Source of the DNA: Vibrio sp. ED004
Lineage (GTDB): Bacteria > Pseudomonadota > Gammaproteobacteria > Enterobacterales > Vibrionaceae
Assembly: GCF_023206395.1 (NCBI RefSeq)
Contig: NZ_CP066150.1
Location: 1,426,001 to 1,490,000, forward strand
Direction of reading: 5' to 3'
DNA: 64,000 bases
A program made the position numbers and the translations under genes. Of this stretch, positions 29,417-40,326 are shown piece by piece (position 1 is the first letter of the stretch; each line of letters opens with the position of its first letter). Under the pieces are notes generated by a model. That model saw only the letters and a list, made by a program, of their open reading frames with translations, ran no database searches and had not been told where the DNA came from.

Positions 29417-32400
29417 CTAGTCATCATAAACAGGGAACTGTTCAAATGCGCGACGGTAATTCACGTACTCATTAGAGTTCCATAACCTCAATTCTTCTGG
29501 GTCATAGCTGTACACTTCTTTATGAGCCGCATTTGTGGAACTGGTGTTGTTATCCGCAATCTGATTACCAAAGATTTGTGCTAAATTGAATATACGGTCG
29601 TGCTCTTCATCTTCGAATTTACCAATCGAGCTATTTTGTACCGTCTGCAAACTGGATTGAGAGTTACACTTACGTTTCATGTGCTCTTCGGTCGACTCGC
29701 CATCGACTTTAAATCGTAAACACTTCTGACCATCTTCATCATATTCTTCGAGCTGATTATCAAACATAAAAAAGCGTGCGAAACCAGTAGTGTCACGAAG
29801 AGCAACGAGCGCCTCTTTATCACCGACAGCGATAATACGAGCTTCGTTGCGATCTCGCGTATTCTTAAACACAGACAGCGCGTTACGGACTCGGTAAGGC
29901 AAACCGTTTAATTTATCTACGCGAGCTTGCTGCTCTTCTGTATATAAGGCGCGTGAAGCTAAAGCATTTGCAAGTGTGTTACGTGAGCTCAACGAGTAAT
30001 TTGTCCCTTTCCAAGTAAAGTTAATCCCATCTTCGTCGGCAAAACTACTATTTGCATAGTTGACATGGATAGAGTCGCTAAAACCAGATACTGAGTCACT
30101 CAAACCATATTCATTTGCACGATTATACTTGTTTAGGTTAGCCAATAAGGTTCCAAAGTACGGCACCTTCGTATCTTGGCTAGCTCCCTCAGTCCAATAC
30201 ACAAATGCTTCATTACCGCCCATTGAGAAATAGCGCTTCATTGGCCACAGGTATGAAGGTGTAGCCTCAATTGTTTCAGTAATGTCTTGTTTGTATTTCA
30301 GAACCGTTTCTACGTAATCCCCTTTCCCATCAACAAAGATAGCTTGGCGAGCTTCAGCTCTACCCGTTAAATCGGATAGATACGTATACAAGTGTGAAAT
30401 TTTGTCTGACATATCAACCAACGCTAAGCTCGAATTCTCAGTTGATTTGAATGGTGTATCACGCCTAACTAACATCTGTGCTGCTAGTAGTTTGTCTGGC
30501 CATACGCCTAACAAATCGACAGAAGAAGACGATGTTTGATAAGGGTTGTTCGCTTTTAAACTCGCCCATACTTTTCCATCTCGAGTTTCAGAGCGAATGA
30601 CGATCTCGTTAGCTTGACTTGCTAACATCTGAACTAATTCCTCATCAAAACAACTGGTTGGAACATCGCGATTTTGCGACATGCCGCCTTGGTAGGTTAA
30701 CCAAAGGTCAGATAACTTAGCGAAACGATAGCGGTTAGGAACTCCGACAATACCACTCAATTCTTCTAATTCACAAACTTTATCTGGTGCTGTTAGCACT
30801 TCTAAAAAGAAGTCTGCTGCCAAATTTGCTGCATTATAAGTATCACAAATTGGACGAACACCCGCAGACAAGTTCTCTAATGGAATAGCGTTACCGCGAA
30901 AATCCACACAGTTGTTTCCGGCTATTTCTTCAAAAACCTGCCCTTTGTTATTCGTCGTATTTGCACCTAAGTAACGAGCAAACATAAAGTCAATTTCACC
31001 AACATTTTCAACGATATCGCGAATTTTTTGGAACTCCCCCATTCGATATAAGAAGTAACTATATTGATGAAATTGTTCAAATCTCTCACGTCCATTTCTT
31101 TGGTTAACCGTGTCGTAGCTATCTTTGTATCGCTGAATTCTAAACTCAGTGGCTTCTTGAAGGCTTGTACCTTCATCAAAGCGGTCGCACAACAAGTTAG
31201 TGGTCGTATGTTCATCCGTACAATAGCGATAGCTCACTAACGAATCTGGAATACCATTTTGACCAGCGTTAGCTCTCAAGTGTGCAATAACACCCGTCGG
31301 ATAAACCTTATAGTCATTAGATAACTGACGGTCATACTCAGCCAAAGAATAGACTTTGCGTTTTTGTGCTCCAGTGGCGTCTACTACAGCGACATCGTCT
31401 CCCTCGCTATTGGCGTTAACGATAAGTTCATTTGTTTCAACCTGACGAGCATAAGCGAAACGTAAAGCGGCCTTGTCATACTTACCGAACGTCAACAGTT
31501 CATCAAATATTGATGCACCGTAATCCATGATCGAACTGTACGCAGCTGGCTTATCAAGGTGCCCAATTTTGCTTTGTTCAAGCTCAGCCTCTGTATAAAA
31601 ATGGCTTTCGTCCGTTGAACCCATAAAGTTATGACGTAAACCAAGGTTATGCCCGAGCTCATGAATCAATGTTGATTTAAACATATGCTTTGAAATCGCT
31701 TGGCTTGCTAGCTTCTGCTGATCAATCGTTAGCGCTTCCCACGTTTTCATTTTGCTTTGATCAGCATCGGCGAAGAAGCCACCTTGGATATAGTCTAAAC
31801 CCTTCACTAAGCCCTTTGACTGGGTACTTAACCACATCGCATCAACGCTATATACATTCTGCTCAGAGAATCGCTTCAACATATCTTGGCGTTTATAGAA
31901 TGATTGCAAAGCGAGGTCTTGGTTACTGGTATCGTATTTGAAATCCAAATCGGCTTCAGGCAGTGAATCGACTAAATTATCTTTGCCCACCAAATTAATT
32001 TCGCGTTCACTCAACGCTGGAACATTGATCGAAGGTCCTCGATCTTCCTCGAGCATTTTATTGAACAAATCGATCTCGGTTGGCTCAGAGCTTGATTTCG
32101 AAGCGTTGCTTTTTTCCGCCACAACCACAGGTTGTACTTTTTCAATTTCTTGGCGGTTGTAACGCTTAGCGAGATCATTCCACGTATGGCGACTTGCGGA
32201 ACGAATCACACCTAAATATTGGTTAACATGCGCATGAATAATTTCACCCGTTAATGGGTTAGTGGCAGATGGGCCATAGCCAAGAAGTCCGTTGTCAACT
32301 GGATCCGCGATCAGGTTGAATACGTTGTAACGTAAGTCACCCGTTTTTACACCCGCTTTCTTGTCACTATTAACAATGTTAATGCGAGGAACACCTGTGC

Positions 32401-33364
32401 CTTCTAATGACTGATTTACCTCTTTCATGGTATCGAGCGTAAGTTGCAGGTACGCTTCATTGCCATCATCGAAGTAGCTGTCGCTTAAGTAGTAATCGAT
32501 CGACTCTAACTTGGGATTGAATCGGTTAATATAAGAAAAACGAGAACCCTGTACGTTACTCTCACCAGTGTGAGTTTTTACTTCTTTGCTATCGTTGAAG
32601 AACCCAAAGTATGCGCTGTCTTGGCCTTGGTAATAGATAGGTTCGTAATTTTCACTTGCTAACTTATCAAGCTTAACAAGAGAATAGAAAAAACGTGTTT
32701 TGAATGATAAGTCTTTAAGCTCGCCACCAAACTGGTATTGATCTTCCGCTTCTGCAGTAAAGGTTCGCTCTACTTCAACGTTAATTACCCCACCTTCAGG
32801 ATCGTATTCGTATGAAATCAAACGGGGCTCTGCAGACTCCGTAACATTACTGGAGGTATACCAAGCTCTAATTGTGTCTTGAGATAGTGATTTAATCTCT
32901 TCATATTTAGGCACAAAGTGTGTGGCTTGCTCCCAAGAAACGTCTTCATCTGCGTTAATTTCTTCTTTATTTGTACATTCGCCATAACCGTTCTCAGCAC
33001 AGCGATACTGGCGAAATTCTCCAGGAATTTTAAGCACAGGAGCACGGTTAATTTCCGTATCCCAACGACTTTCATCTGTCGAATTCACTTTGTCGCGATC
33101 AACTTCTTCGACATAAATACCATTAGTTTCATCAAAACGAAGCGTAACTAACTTTGGATCGCCTTGGAAAAAACCACGCTGAGTCATGGCATAGCGAGGA
33201 GCTTCACCAGTTGACGGCATGTACATCCAAAGTGATTCCGTATCTAAAGATTGAACAGAAATCTCTTCGGTTGGTTTTTCATAGGTGTCATAGGCACGAT
33301 CTTCGGCCCCACACCCGCTGAGGATTGCGGCAATACTTGCTGCGATAATTGCGTGTTTAAACAT
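29417..33364 (-). CDS. Large zinc metalloprotease lipoprotein
   Basis: The 1315-residue protein begins with a lipoprotein signal peptide; the lipobox LSGC has its Cys at residue 18, so it should be lipid-anchored in the envelope or on the surface. The zinc site HELGHNLGLRH begins at His568, with E569 catalytic and H572 and H578 as further ligands, the extended HExxHxxGxxH pattern. HNFMGS follows, as in the zinc-dependent metalloproteases that combine DUF5117-like and DUF4953-like regions. About 550 residues precede and 730 follow the site, much more than in a simple metzincin. It lies 72 bases after an outer-membrane protein gene and downstream of a peptide ABC transporter, which suggests protein degradation for peptide uptake. 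The start has AGGT upstream. Confidence 0.88.
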   Translation of the reverse strand: MFKHAIIAASIAAILSGCGAEDRAYDTYEKPTEEISVQSLDTESLWMYMPSTGEAPRYAMTQRGFFQGDPKLVTLRFDETNGIYVEEVDRDKVNSTDESRWDTEINRAPVLKIPGEFRQYRCAENGYGECTNKEEINADEDVSWEQATHFVPKYEEIKSLSQDTIRAWYTSSNVTESAEPRLISYEYDPEGGVINVEVERTFTAEAEDQYQFGGELKDLSFKTRFFYSLVKLDKLASENYEPIYYQGQDSAYFGFFNDSKEVKTHTGESNVQGSRFSYINRFNPKLESIDYYLSDSYFDDGNEAYLQLTLDTMKEVNQSLEGTGVPRINIVNSDKKAGVKTGDLRYNVFNLIADPVDNGLLGYGPSATNPLTGEIIHAHVNQYLGVIRSASRHTWNDLAKRYNRQEIEKVQPVVVAEKSNASKSSSEPTEIDLFNKMLEEDRGPSINVPALSEREINLVGKDNLVDSLPEADLDFKYDTSNQDLALQSFYKRQDMLKRFSEQNVYSVDAMWLSTQSKGLVKGLDYIQGGFFADADQSKMKTWEALTIDQQKLASQAISKHMFKSTLIHELGHNLGLRHNFMGSTDESHFYTEAELEQSKIGHLDKPAAYSSIMDYGASIFDELLTFGKYDKAALRFAYARQVETNELIVNANSEGDDVAVVDATGAQKRKVYSLAEYDRQLSNDYKVYPTGVIAHLRANAGQNGIPDSLVSYRYCTDEHTTTNLLCDRFDEGTSLQEATEFRIQRYKDSYDTVNQRNGRERFEQFHQYSYFLYRMGEFQKIRDIVENVGEIDFMFARYLGANTTNNKGQVFEEIAGNNCVDFRGNAIPLENLSAGVRPICDTYNAANLAADFFLEVLTAPDKVCELEELSGIVGVPNRYRFAKLSDLWLTYQGGMSQNRDVPTSCFDEELVQMLASQANEIVIRSETRDGKVWASLKANNPYQTSSSSVDLLGVWPDKLLAAQMLVRRDTPFKSTENSSLALVDMSDKISHLYTYLSDLTGRAEARQAIFVDGKGDYVETVLKYKQDITETIEATPSYLWPMKRYFSMGGNEAFVYWTEGASQDTKVPYFGTLLANLNKYNRANEYGLSDSVSGFSDSIHVNYANSSFADEDGINFTWKGTNYSLSSRNTLANALASRALYTEEQQARVDKLNGLPYRVRNALSVFKNTRDRNEARIIAVGDKEALVALRDTTGFARFFMFDNQLEEYDEDGQKCLRFKVDGESTEEHMKRKCNSQSSLQTVQNSSIGKFEDEEHDRIFNLAQIFGNQIADNNTSSTNAAHKEVYSYDPEELRLWNSNEYVNYRRAFEQFPVYDD

Positions 33365-33436
33365 AATTTACCTATATTTATAATTATATTAAATTTTTAT
33401 TTCTAACTATCTAAATTCAATGCGAACGGAGCAGTA

Positions 33437-34276
33437 TTAGAATTGATAGTTAATCACTGCGTAATAAGTTGTTTTCTTTAAATCGACTAAATCATTAAGA
33501 GGGTTTGAACCTCTTTCAGGATTGTAATAACTAATACCATTAGTCAACCCAGCAGAAATAGAAATACTCTTAGTTATTTGGTAGCCCACCTCTTCCCCAT
33601 GTAATAAAGTCGGGTCAAACGTGCTCCCATTATAATCCCATGACTGTTTAGGCATTACGAAAATGTTAAAATAGAAGTCTTCTGCAAAAGCATAATCAAG
33701 AGAAAATTGGCTACTCAATTGGTATTCAATAAGCTGATTACCCCCAGCTGTTTTATATTCGTGAAAGTTTTTTCTAAGTAATAATGTATTACTTAATGAA
33801 AGCCCTTCAATCCAATTATCGAATGGAGCACTCCACCTGACTTTCAACCTAGTTCCTAACGTTAGATCGTTCCTCCTTGACCATTTGGACGTTGGCAATA
33901 TTACTCTCACCTCACCACTCAGTGATGAGCCATCAGTAGGTTTGAATAGTCCATTACGCCCCAAAGAGATGGACGTATTATTCCAGAACTGTCCCCTACT
34001 CCCGTATTCATCACCATCGAACAAGTGATAACCAGACGCTACCACTTGGAGTCGAGATTTGTCTGAAAACGAATATCGGACAACGCCAGTTGCAGAAGCC
34101 GAACGGTTTGCTAAAGACGCACTGTCTTCATATCCGTTTCGAGAATAGTCAGCACTAATGTATCCAGACCAAGGATTTTCATTATTTTTGGACTCCCACT
34201 CATCTTGCAAATTATTTGCTAGGGCGAGCGAAGGCGCCACCAGCATAAAAGCTGGCAACATAAGTAGTTTATTCAT
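33437..34276 (-). CDS. Outer-membrane beta-barrel protein
   Basis: The 279-residue protein has a cleavable signal peptide (MNKLLMLPAFMLVAPSLALA, cut before NNLQ) and alternating hydrophobic/polar strands with many aromatic residues. It ends in a terminal Phe (VINYQF), the usual signal for barrel assembly. AAGGAA precedes the ATG. No specific porin family is recognised. Placed between the peptide ABC transporter and the metalloprotease, it may pass peptides or help place the protease. That role is inference. Confidence 0.83.
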   Translation of the reverse strand: MNKLLMLPAFMLVAPSLALANNLQDEWESKNNENPWSGYISADYSRNGYEDSASLANRSASATGVVRYSFSDKSRLQVVASGYHLFDGDEYGSRGQFWNNTSISLGRNGLFKPTDGSSLSGEVRVILPTSKWSRRNDLTLGTRLKVRWSAPFDNWIEGLSLSNTLLLRKNFHEYKTAGGNQLIEYQLSSQFSLDYAFAEDFYFNIFVMPKQSWDYNGSTFDPTLLHGEEVGYQITKSISISAGLTNGISYYNPERGSNPLNDLVDLKKTTYYAVINYQF

Positions 34277-34359
34277 ATTTTCCTTCTTGCATTACACTTC
34301 CGTATTATATCTACATTTATTTTTGTAGTTTTAAGCCTGTTTAGCTAACCTCGTTGTTT

Positions 34360-35163
34360 TTATTTTTTCCGTTGAGAGGGATGCGTTATTGGAATAGACG
34401 ACAATAATGTTTTTGTATAATCTTCTTTTGGATTTTTATAAACATCTTCCGCACTTCCAAATTCAATTATTTTGCCTTTTTTCATTACGACCACATTATC
34501 TGAAATGTGCTTAACGACAGAGAGATCATGTGAAATAAAAATAATGGAAAGGTTCATCTCTTTTTGTATTTTCAACAATAGATTTAGTATCTGAGCTTGT
34601 ACCGAAACATCTAATGCCGATACTGACTCATCGCAAACTAATAACTTTGGCTTTAATGCTATTGCTCTTGCTATGCCTATACGCTGCCTTTGCCCTCCTG
34701 AAAACTCATGCGAATAGCGGGTTACAACAGAGTGAGGTAATCCGATCTTATCGAGCAGTTCTAAAACCCACTTTTTTCGTTCTTTCTTCGAACCAATGCC
34801 ATGAATAATAAAAGGTTCTTCGAGTATTCCACCTACTGTATGCCTCTGATTCAACGACTCTAAAGGATCCTGAAATACAATCTGCATCTCTCTACGAAGT
34901 GGACGCATTCTTTTTGTGTTGTAATGGGTGATGTCTTCCCCTTCAAAAAAGATCTTTCCAGCTGATGGTTCATACAATTTGAGTAATGTTCTACCAAGCG
35001 TACTTTTCCCACAGCCAGACTCTCCAACCAGACCTAACGTCTCGCCTTGCTTTAATGAAAATGAAACACCGTCAACAGCTTTGATTACATAACCTTTCTT
35101 AAATAGGTTTTTACCTGATAGAAAGTGCTGCTCAAGCCCTTCAATTCTAATCACTTCTGACAT
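34360..35163 (-). CDS. Peptide ABC transporter ATP-binding protein (OppF/DppF-like)
   Basis: The ATG at 35163 is preferred over an in-frame TTG because AAGGGG lies upstream and the previous stop ends at 35166. The 267-residue protein has Walker A GESGCGKS at 47-54, signature FSGGQRQR, Walker [13 protein letters not shown] and the switch His in FISHDLSVV. The C-terminal extension with [15 protein letters not shown] is typical of oligopeptide ATPases. Works with the OppD-like ATPase just upstream. Confidence 0.95.
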   Translation of the reverse strand: MSEVIRIEGLEQHFLSGKNLFKKGYVIKAVDGVSFSLKQGETLGLVGESGCGKSTLGRTLLKLYEPSAGKIFFEGEDITHYNTKRMRPLRREMQIVFQDPLESLNQRHTVGGILEEPFIIHGIGSKKERKKWVLELLDKIGLPHSVVTRYSHEFSGGQRQRIGIARAIALKPKLLVCDESVSALDVSVQAQILNLLLKIQKEMNLSIIFISHDLSVVKHISDNVVVMKKGKIIEFGSAEDVYKNPKEDYTKTLLSSIPITHPSQRKK

Positions 35164-35165
35164 CC

Positions 35166-36035
35166 TCAATTCCCCTTGTATTCAGGGAATTCATTCAAAT
35201 CAATTGGGTTGATTTGAATGGTTTGTTTCGGCTCGACATTGAGATCTGGAATTAAGCTCAAGAGTCTTTTTGTATACGGATGTTGTGGGTGATCAAAAAG
35301 TTCGAAAATTTCTGCATGCTCAACAATACGTCCGTCATACATCACAGCGACTTCATCGCAAATTTCCGCAACAACACCTAGATCATGAGTGATAAAGATC
35401 ACTGCCATCCCTGTCTCTTCTTGAAGCTCTCTTATCAGTTCCAAGATTGATGCTTGAACCGTTACATCTAATGCAGTCGTCGGCTCATCACATATCAAGA
35501 TGTCAGGCTTACATGCAAGAGCTATCGCAATCATTACCCTTTGTCGCATCCCTCCTGACAGGCTATGAGGATATTCTTTGAAATGTAGTTTCGGCATTGG
35601 AATTTCAACTTTCTCAAGCAAACCAATTGCGTACTCTATCTTTTCAGATTTAGACATCTGGCTATGGTGCAAATCCAGAACCTCGACAATCTGATTGCCA
35701 ATTGTCTGAACAGGGTTCAAGGCAGTCATAGGGTCTTGGAAAATGATTGAGAGACGATTGCCACGCATCTTATGCATCTCATGCTCAGGAACCTCTGTAA
35801 GGTCTGTATCACGATAAATAACTTTTCCAGCCGTAACCTTTCCATAAGGCTTAGGAAGTAGTCCCATAATAGACATGGAAGTTACGCTCTTCCCACTGCC
35901 CGACTCCCCAACCAAACCCAGTGTTTGGCCAGATTTCACGTCAAAGGACACACCTTTTAGTATCTTTATAATGCCGTCATCAGTACTGAATTCAGCTTCT
36001 AAGTCACGAACTTTTAATACAATGTTTTGGCTCAT
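35166..36035 (-). CDS. Peptide ABC transporter ATP-binding protein (OppD/DppD-like)
   Basis: The start is taken at ATG 36035 because the binding-protein frame extends to 36049; a longer in-frame ATG at 36071 would overlap it by 23 bases. The 289-residue product has Walker A GESGSGKS at 43-50, signature LSGGMRQR, Walker [13 protein letters not shown] and FITHDLGVV. The C-terminal [17 protein letters not shown] is the oligopeptide-ATPase tail. Two bases separate its stop from the next start. Confidence 0.94.
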   Translation of the reverse strand: MSQNIVLKVRDLEAEFSTDDGIIKILKGVSFDVKSGQTLGLVGESGSGKSVTSMSIMGLLPKPYGKVTAGKVIYRDTDLTEVPEHEMHKMRGNRLSIIFQDPMTALNPVQTIGNQIVEVLDLHHSQMSKSEKIEYAIGLLEKVEIPMPKLHFKEYPHSLSGGMRQRVMIAIALACKPDILICDEPTTALDVTVQASILELIRELQEETGMAVIFITHDLGVVAEICDEVAVMYDGRIVEHAEIFELFDHPQHPYTKRLLSLIPDLNVEPKQTIQINPIDLNEFPEYKGN

Positions 36036-36048
36036 TCCACGTTCATCC

Positions 36049-37875
36049 TTAGAGCTTATATCTGTCATCAATGATGGTGATGGGTGGATACGCCTTACCT
36101 TCTTTTGAAGCCAATTGAGTTTCTTTTTTTAGGTCTGTATCAATCCAGAAATTACTGGTATCTAAAATATTAAACATGGCGCCAGTCCTCTTCGTCATTG
36201 GGTTCTTTGGGAACTTAATCCAACGCCAGTAGGCATCTCGTGTATAAGGCACCATATAGCCAGGTACAATGACATACGCATCCTTTATTTTTCTTTGAAT
36301 GTTCTGAGATAGCTGCTGTTTTCTTTCCATATCAAACTCAGAAATAAACGCCTCAATTTTCTGATCTAGCTCTGGTGAACTAAAGTTTGTATGGTTATTA
36401 GTTTGCGGACGGTTAGCATTTGTCGAGTGAAAATACTCTTTGTAAGCTGGTATCTCCCCTCCGCCCATATTAAGAAAAGCAAGTTAGTGCTTTTTCTCGA
36501 GAATAAATTTGAATGCAGCTGAACCATCGACAAGGTTTAAGTCGAGCTCTAAACCAGCTAACTTCGCTTGCTCTTTTAGATAGGCAATTCTTGGTGTCCA
36601 AATGTTATAGCCATAAGTAACCTTGAAGCTCAAACGAACCCCATTGGCATTCACGCGGATACCATCAGAACCGATATTATCGAAGCCTGCAGACTCAAAA
36701 TAACCAATCGCAAGTTCTGGCCTAAACGGTGGCGGCTCTACGCCTTCTAAATCGTATTTTCCATGCCCAAACCCCATAGCATGAGGTTTTCGAGAATAGT
36801 CACCTCTTAATACCTTCTTGATCATGCCATCGAAGTCAGTAGCGTAAGTAATGCCTTTTCGAACATTGATATTGTTCAGGAGTGGCATCGATGTGTTTAT
36901 CCATAATCCACCAGCGCCTTGTGGCCTTTGATTAAAGCCCCAGAATTTCTGTATAAAGCCATGATTAAAAGGTTCTGAGCTGGTTTTCTCATGCCACAGT
37001 TGAGGCTGTACCATTGCAAACGTGTCCAGCTTTCCTTTTTCAAAGTGCTTACGTGCAATATCACTATCACGAATAACCTTGATGCGAAGTTTTTCCACGT
37101 TAAATCGGTTTTTATAATATTTATTTCCGTAACCCCACCAGCTATCACCAACATGTGAAAACGTAACGCTGCGGCCTTTATTTACTTTTGATATGAAATA
37201 AGGCGACGTTGTTGGCTCTGGCTTGAAGTTGTATTTGCGAACAAAATTATCATCCATGCCATCCTTATTCCCATCGTTAATATCAACAAAATGATGCTTG
37301 GGACGAGGCTGGACTCCGTGACTCGGCATATTGATAAGAGCCATAAGTTCATCATTACTTTTAGGCTCGGCCATCGTAATACTGATCGTATAGTCATCGA
37401 ATTTTTCAACGGTCGTGATGCTATTGCGGAAAAAGTCGCTATACCAAGGATCAATAATGTCTTTGGAACGGTAATACGTAAGCATAAATAGATAATCGTC
37501 AGCCGTTACCGCTTCCCCATCAGACCATTTCGCGTCAGGATTCAGTTTGAAATAAACCGTCTGGTGATCGCTCCCAAATGCCCATTCATTCGCCAGTTGT
37601 GGAATCCAATTGTCGGTATTTGGATGTCGTTGTGCCAATTTAGGCGTGCCATCCATTAAATAGAAACGAATACCTGAATTCGCGTCGGGACCCACTGAAC
37701 GTAATGTTTGTGGGAAACTAGGCATAAAACTACGTAAAGTACCGCCACGTTTAGCCTCTTCAGAAGCAAAAACGGGATCATCCCAATTACTTTGCCATTC
37801 CAAATTATTTGGTGTTTGTTGCGCTTGAGCTAAGAAACTCAACAACAAAGCGAATAGTCCGTATCTGTACATCAT
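36049..37875 (-). pseudogene. Peptide-binding protein (SBP family 5, YejA-like) interrupted by in-frame TAA
   Basis: A signal peptide (YRYGLFALLLSFLAQAQ) and a family-5 solute-binding protein body run from about 37875 to a TAA at 36486-36484, codon 464. The same frame then continues without a shift as LAFLNMGGGEIPAYKEYFHS and on to 36049, with the expected C-terminus (YTRDAYWRWIKFPKNP). The combined length of about 608 residues suits the family. The stop falls where homologous sequence would continue after EKKH; CAA or GAA to TAA is the simplest change. Possibilities are a recent nonsense mutation, a sequencing error or read-through. If real, the transporter lacks a full binding protein. Confidence 0.88.
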
Positions 37876-37888
37876 CACTTCCTAGTGC

Positions 37889-38935
37889 CTATCTATAAAC
37901 TGTGTATTTTTTGGGATCAAAGGCCGTTCTTATCGCTTCACCGATGAATGTAACCATGACCAAAACACCGACTATTGCCGTCACAACAGAGCCAACAATC
38001 CATGGCGAATCGAGATTCGATTTGCCTTGTTGAAGCAACTCTCCCCAGCTTGGGGTCGGTGGAATGAGACCTAAACCTAAGTAGTCCAGTGCCGTTAATG
38101 CGGTGATGTTGGCTGCAATAGTGAAAGGCGCCAGAGTGACGATCATCACCATCGTGTTGGGTAAAATATGATTAAAGAGGATTCTTGCTGTTGATGCTCC
38201 TAGCGCCTTTGCAGCTAACACATACTCTCGAGCAGATTCTCTGTAGGTCATCGTTCGCATGTACCAAGTAATACCCATCCATCCAAAAGTCACATTGATC
38301 AATACAAACAGCATGAATGTGGGTTGTGCTATCGAGACCAAAATCATGATCACGTAGAGGAACGGCACCATTGACCAAGTCTCAATGACTCTTTGAACAA
38401 TCAGATCAAATTTGCCACCAAAGAAACCCATCGCACACCCCACCGTTACACCAATGCTGTATGCGATCACCATAATTATCAGAGCAAATCCCATTGCTGT
38501 TCTAAACCCGTAAACCAATCGAGCTAAAATATCCCGCCCGATTACGTCAGTGCCCAAATAGTGCTTTGAGTAAGCATTTGGAGCATGTGGCGGATATTCA
38601 CCAGAGAAGTCTTGTTCATACGGATTCCAAGGCACCAAAGGTAAAATCGCAAAGTCACCATTGTTTTTATCTTTAAGCGCTAATTGAAGCAGTCGATAGT
38701 TTGCCTCTCCCGAAGATTCCAAACCAAATGTCTTACCTGAGTAAACATCAGATACAATTGGAAAGTAGTATTCCCCCTGATAACGCACCACCAAAGCCTT
38801 ACTATTGATCAATGCTTCAGCGAAAAGAGACAGTAATAACATTACAGATAAAATAATCAGCGACCAGTATCCACGCTTTATTTGTTTGAATCGCTTGATC
38901 TGCTTTAGCGTCAACGGATTTAGTTTAATCATCAT
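37889..38935 (-). CDS. Peptide ABC transporter permease (YejE/DppC-like)
   Basis: About 348 residues. There is one N-terminal membrane helix, a periplasmic loop of about 100 residues, then five helices. The permease core follows NAYSKHYLGTDVIGRDILAR, the DppC-type entry motif, and the EAA loop is in EYVLAAKALGASTARILFNH. The start is an ATG just within the previous stop (TGATG); GGAG lies upstream. Partner of the YejB-like permease. Confidence 0.94.
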   Translation of the reverse strand: MMIKLNPLTLKQIKRFKQIKRGYWSLIILSVMLLLSLFAEALINSKALVVRYQGEYYFPIVSDVYSGKTFGLESSGEANYRLLQLALKDKNNGDFAILPLVPWNPYEQDFSGEYPPHAPNAYSKHYLGTDVIGRDILARLVYGFRTAMGFALIIMVIAYSIGVTVGCAMGFFGGKFDLIVQRVIETWSMVPFLYVIMILVSIAQPTFMLFVLINVTFGWMGITWYMRTMTYRESAREYVLAAKALGASTARILFNHILPNTMVMIVTLAPFTIAANITALTALDYLGLGLIPPTPSWGELLQQGKSNLDSPWIVGSVVTAIVGVLVMVTFIGEAIRTAFDPKKYTVYR

Positions 38936-39960
38936 CAAGCTCCAAACTTCACTCTAGGATCAACCAATGCTACGCAGACATCAGACAAGATATTGCCAAG
39001 TAGCAATATGCCGGCGTTGATTGCGACAATACCCATAACCACTGGGTAATCTCTTTCTACAATTGATTCATAACCAAGCAGGCCTATGCCATTAATATCG
39101 AAAATAACCTCAATTAAGAAAGAGCCCGTCATGAAGAAAAGAAGAGAGTTGCCAAAGTGGCTAGCGATTGGAATTAAACTATTGCGTAGTGCGTGTTTAC
39201 GAATCGCCTCTCTGAAAGGCAAACCTTTAGCGATAGCGGTACGAATGTAATCTGACGATAAGTTTTCCATCAAATTATTCTTCATGGTCATGGTTAAGGT
39301 CGCAAAGTCACCTATTAAATAACAAAGCAAAGGTAAGACCGCATGCCACAAAATATCAGTAATTTGTTCTGAGAAAGTATTGAAGTCGTCGAAGTCATCA
39401 TCAACAAAGCCCCCCATCGGGAACCACTCTAGGTGATAACTGAAAAACGTAATAAGAAGCACGCCAACCACATATCCTGGTAAGGCATAACCGACAAAAA
39501 TCATGATTGATGAGGCAGAATCAAAAACGCTGCCATGCTTCATGGCCTTAAGGTAGCCAAGCGGGATTGAGATGAAATAGCTAATGAAAAAGGTCACACC
39601 GCCGTACATAACGGAGACAGGTAGGCGCTCAAAAATCATGTCACTGACCGGTTCGTAATAGCGTGTCGATTCGCCTAGATCAAAATGAACAAGTCGAACT
39701 AGCCATTCGAGATACGCTTCCGTTACCGGCTTATCCAATCCATAAAATTTATTAAGATCGGCGAGTTGGTCTTCAGACAAAGCTGAGTTTTGGCCAACGA
39801 GACTAGACGCGCCACCACCATCCCCTTGAGGCTGCATGTTAGCGAGCATCCTCTCGACAGGGTCACCTGGGACAAAACGCGTAATCGCGAATATCAAAAT
39901 CGTAATACCAAGAAACGTAGGTACAACTAAAGCAAAACGTTTCAGTAAATATGCAATCAT
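38935..39960 (-). CDS. Peptide ABC transporter permease (YejB/DppB-like)
   Basis: The 341-residue protein begins with IAYLLKRFALVVPTFLGI, the conserved start of DppB-type permeases, followed by ITRFVPGDPVERML. The EAA loop lies in DYIRTAIAKGLPFREAIRKH. Six membrane segments are predicted. It is the first gene of a leftward operon of five transporter genes (permeases, binding protein, two ATPases). Confidence 0.94.
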   Translation of the reverse strand: MIAYLLKRFALVVPTFLGITILIFAITRFVPGDPVERMLANMQPQGDGGGASSLVGQNSALSEDQLADLNKFYGLDKPVTEAYLEWLVRLVHFDLGESTRYYEPVSDMIFERLPVSVMYGGVTFFISYFISIPLGYLKAMKHGSVFDSASSIMIFVGYALPGYVVGVLLITFFSYHLEWFPMGGFVDDDFDDFNTFSEQITDILWHAVLPLLCYLIGDFATLTMTMKNNLMENLSSDYIRTAIAKGLPFREAIRKHALRNSLIPIASHFGNSLLFFMTGSFLIEVIFDINGIGLLGYESIVERDYPVVMGIVAINAGILLLGNILSDVCVALVDPRVKFGA

Positions 39961-40326
39961 CCTAACTAGCCAAATCCCATTTAAAGCAATATTTCATCAA
40001 TTTAATCAATAAAACAAAGTAGTCAAATGGTTACATTTACCTACATTAACTTACAATTGCATTTAGTTTGGATTAATTTACTTAATAAATTTTAATCTTA
40101 ATAATCAGAAGCTTAAATTGAACACCAGAAAGGAATTTTGAATTAGAAGGTGTAGGTAATCTTTGTTTGTAACTTAGAAAGTGAACTGCTTAGACAATTC
40201 AAACATGTTTGTAAGCTGCATTGATATGGTGACAAATCGAAATCAAATACAAAAATCGCCACTGTTAAACAGAAGCGATTTATTGGTCTAATGAAAGAGG
40301 AGTTAATCTATGAATAATGTATTTGG
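39961..40326. other. Intergenic region between two peptide-transporter operons
   Basis: This 366-base AT-rich stretch separates the stop of the YejF-like gene from the start of the next operon; both point left. It should hold the promoter of the second operon. I found no strong terminator or repeat. A small rightward frame from 40310 has a good ribosome site but runs antisense into the ATPase gene and is not accepted. Confidence 0.45.
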
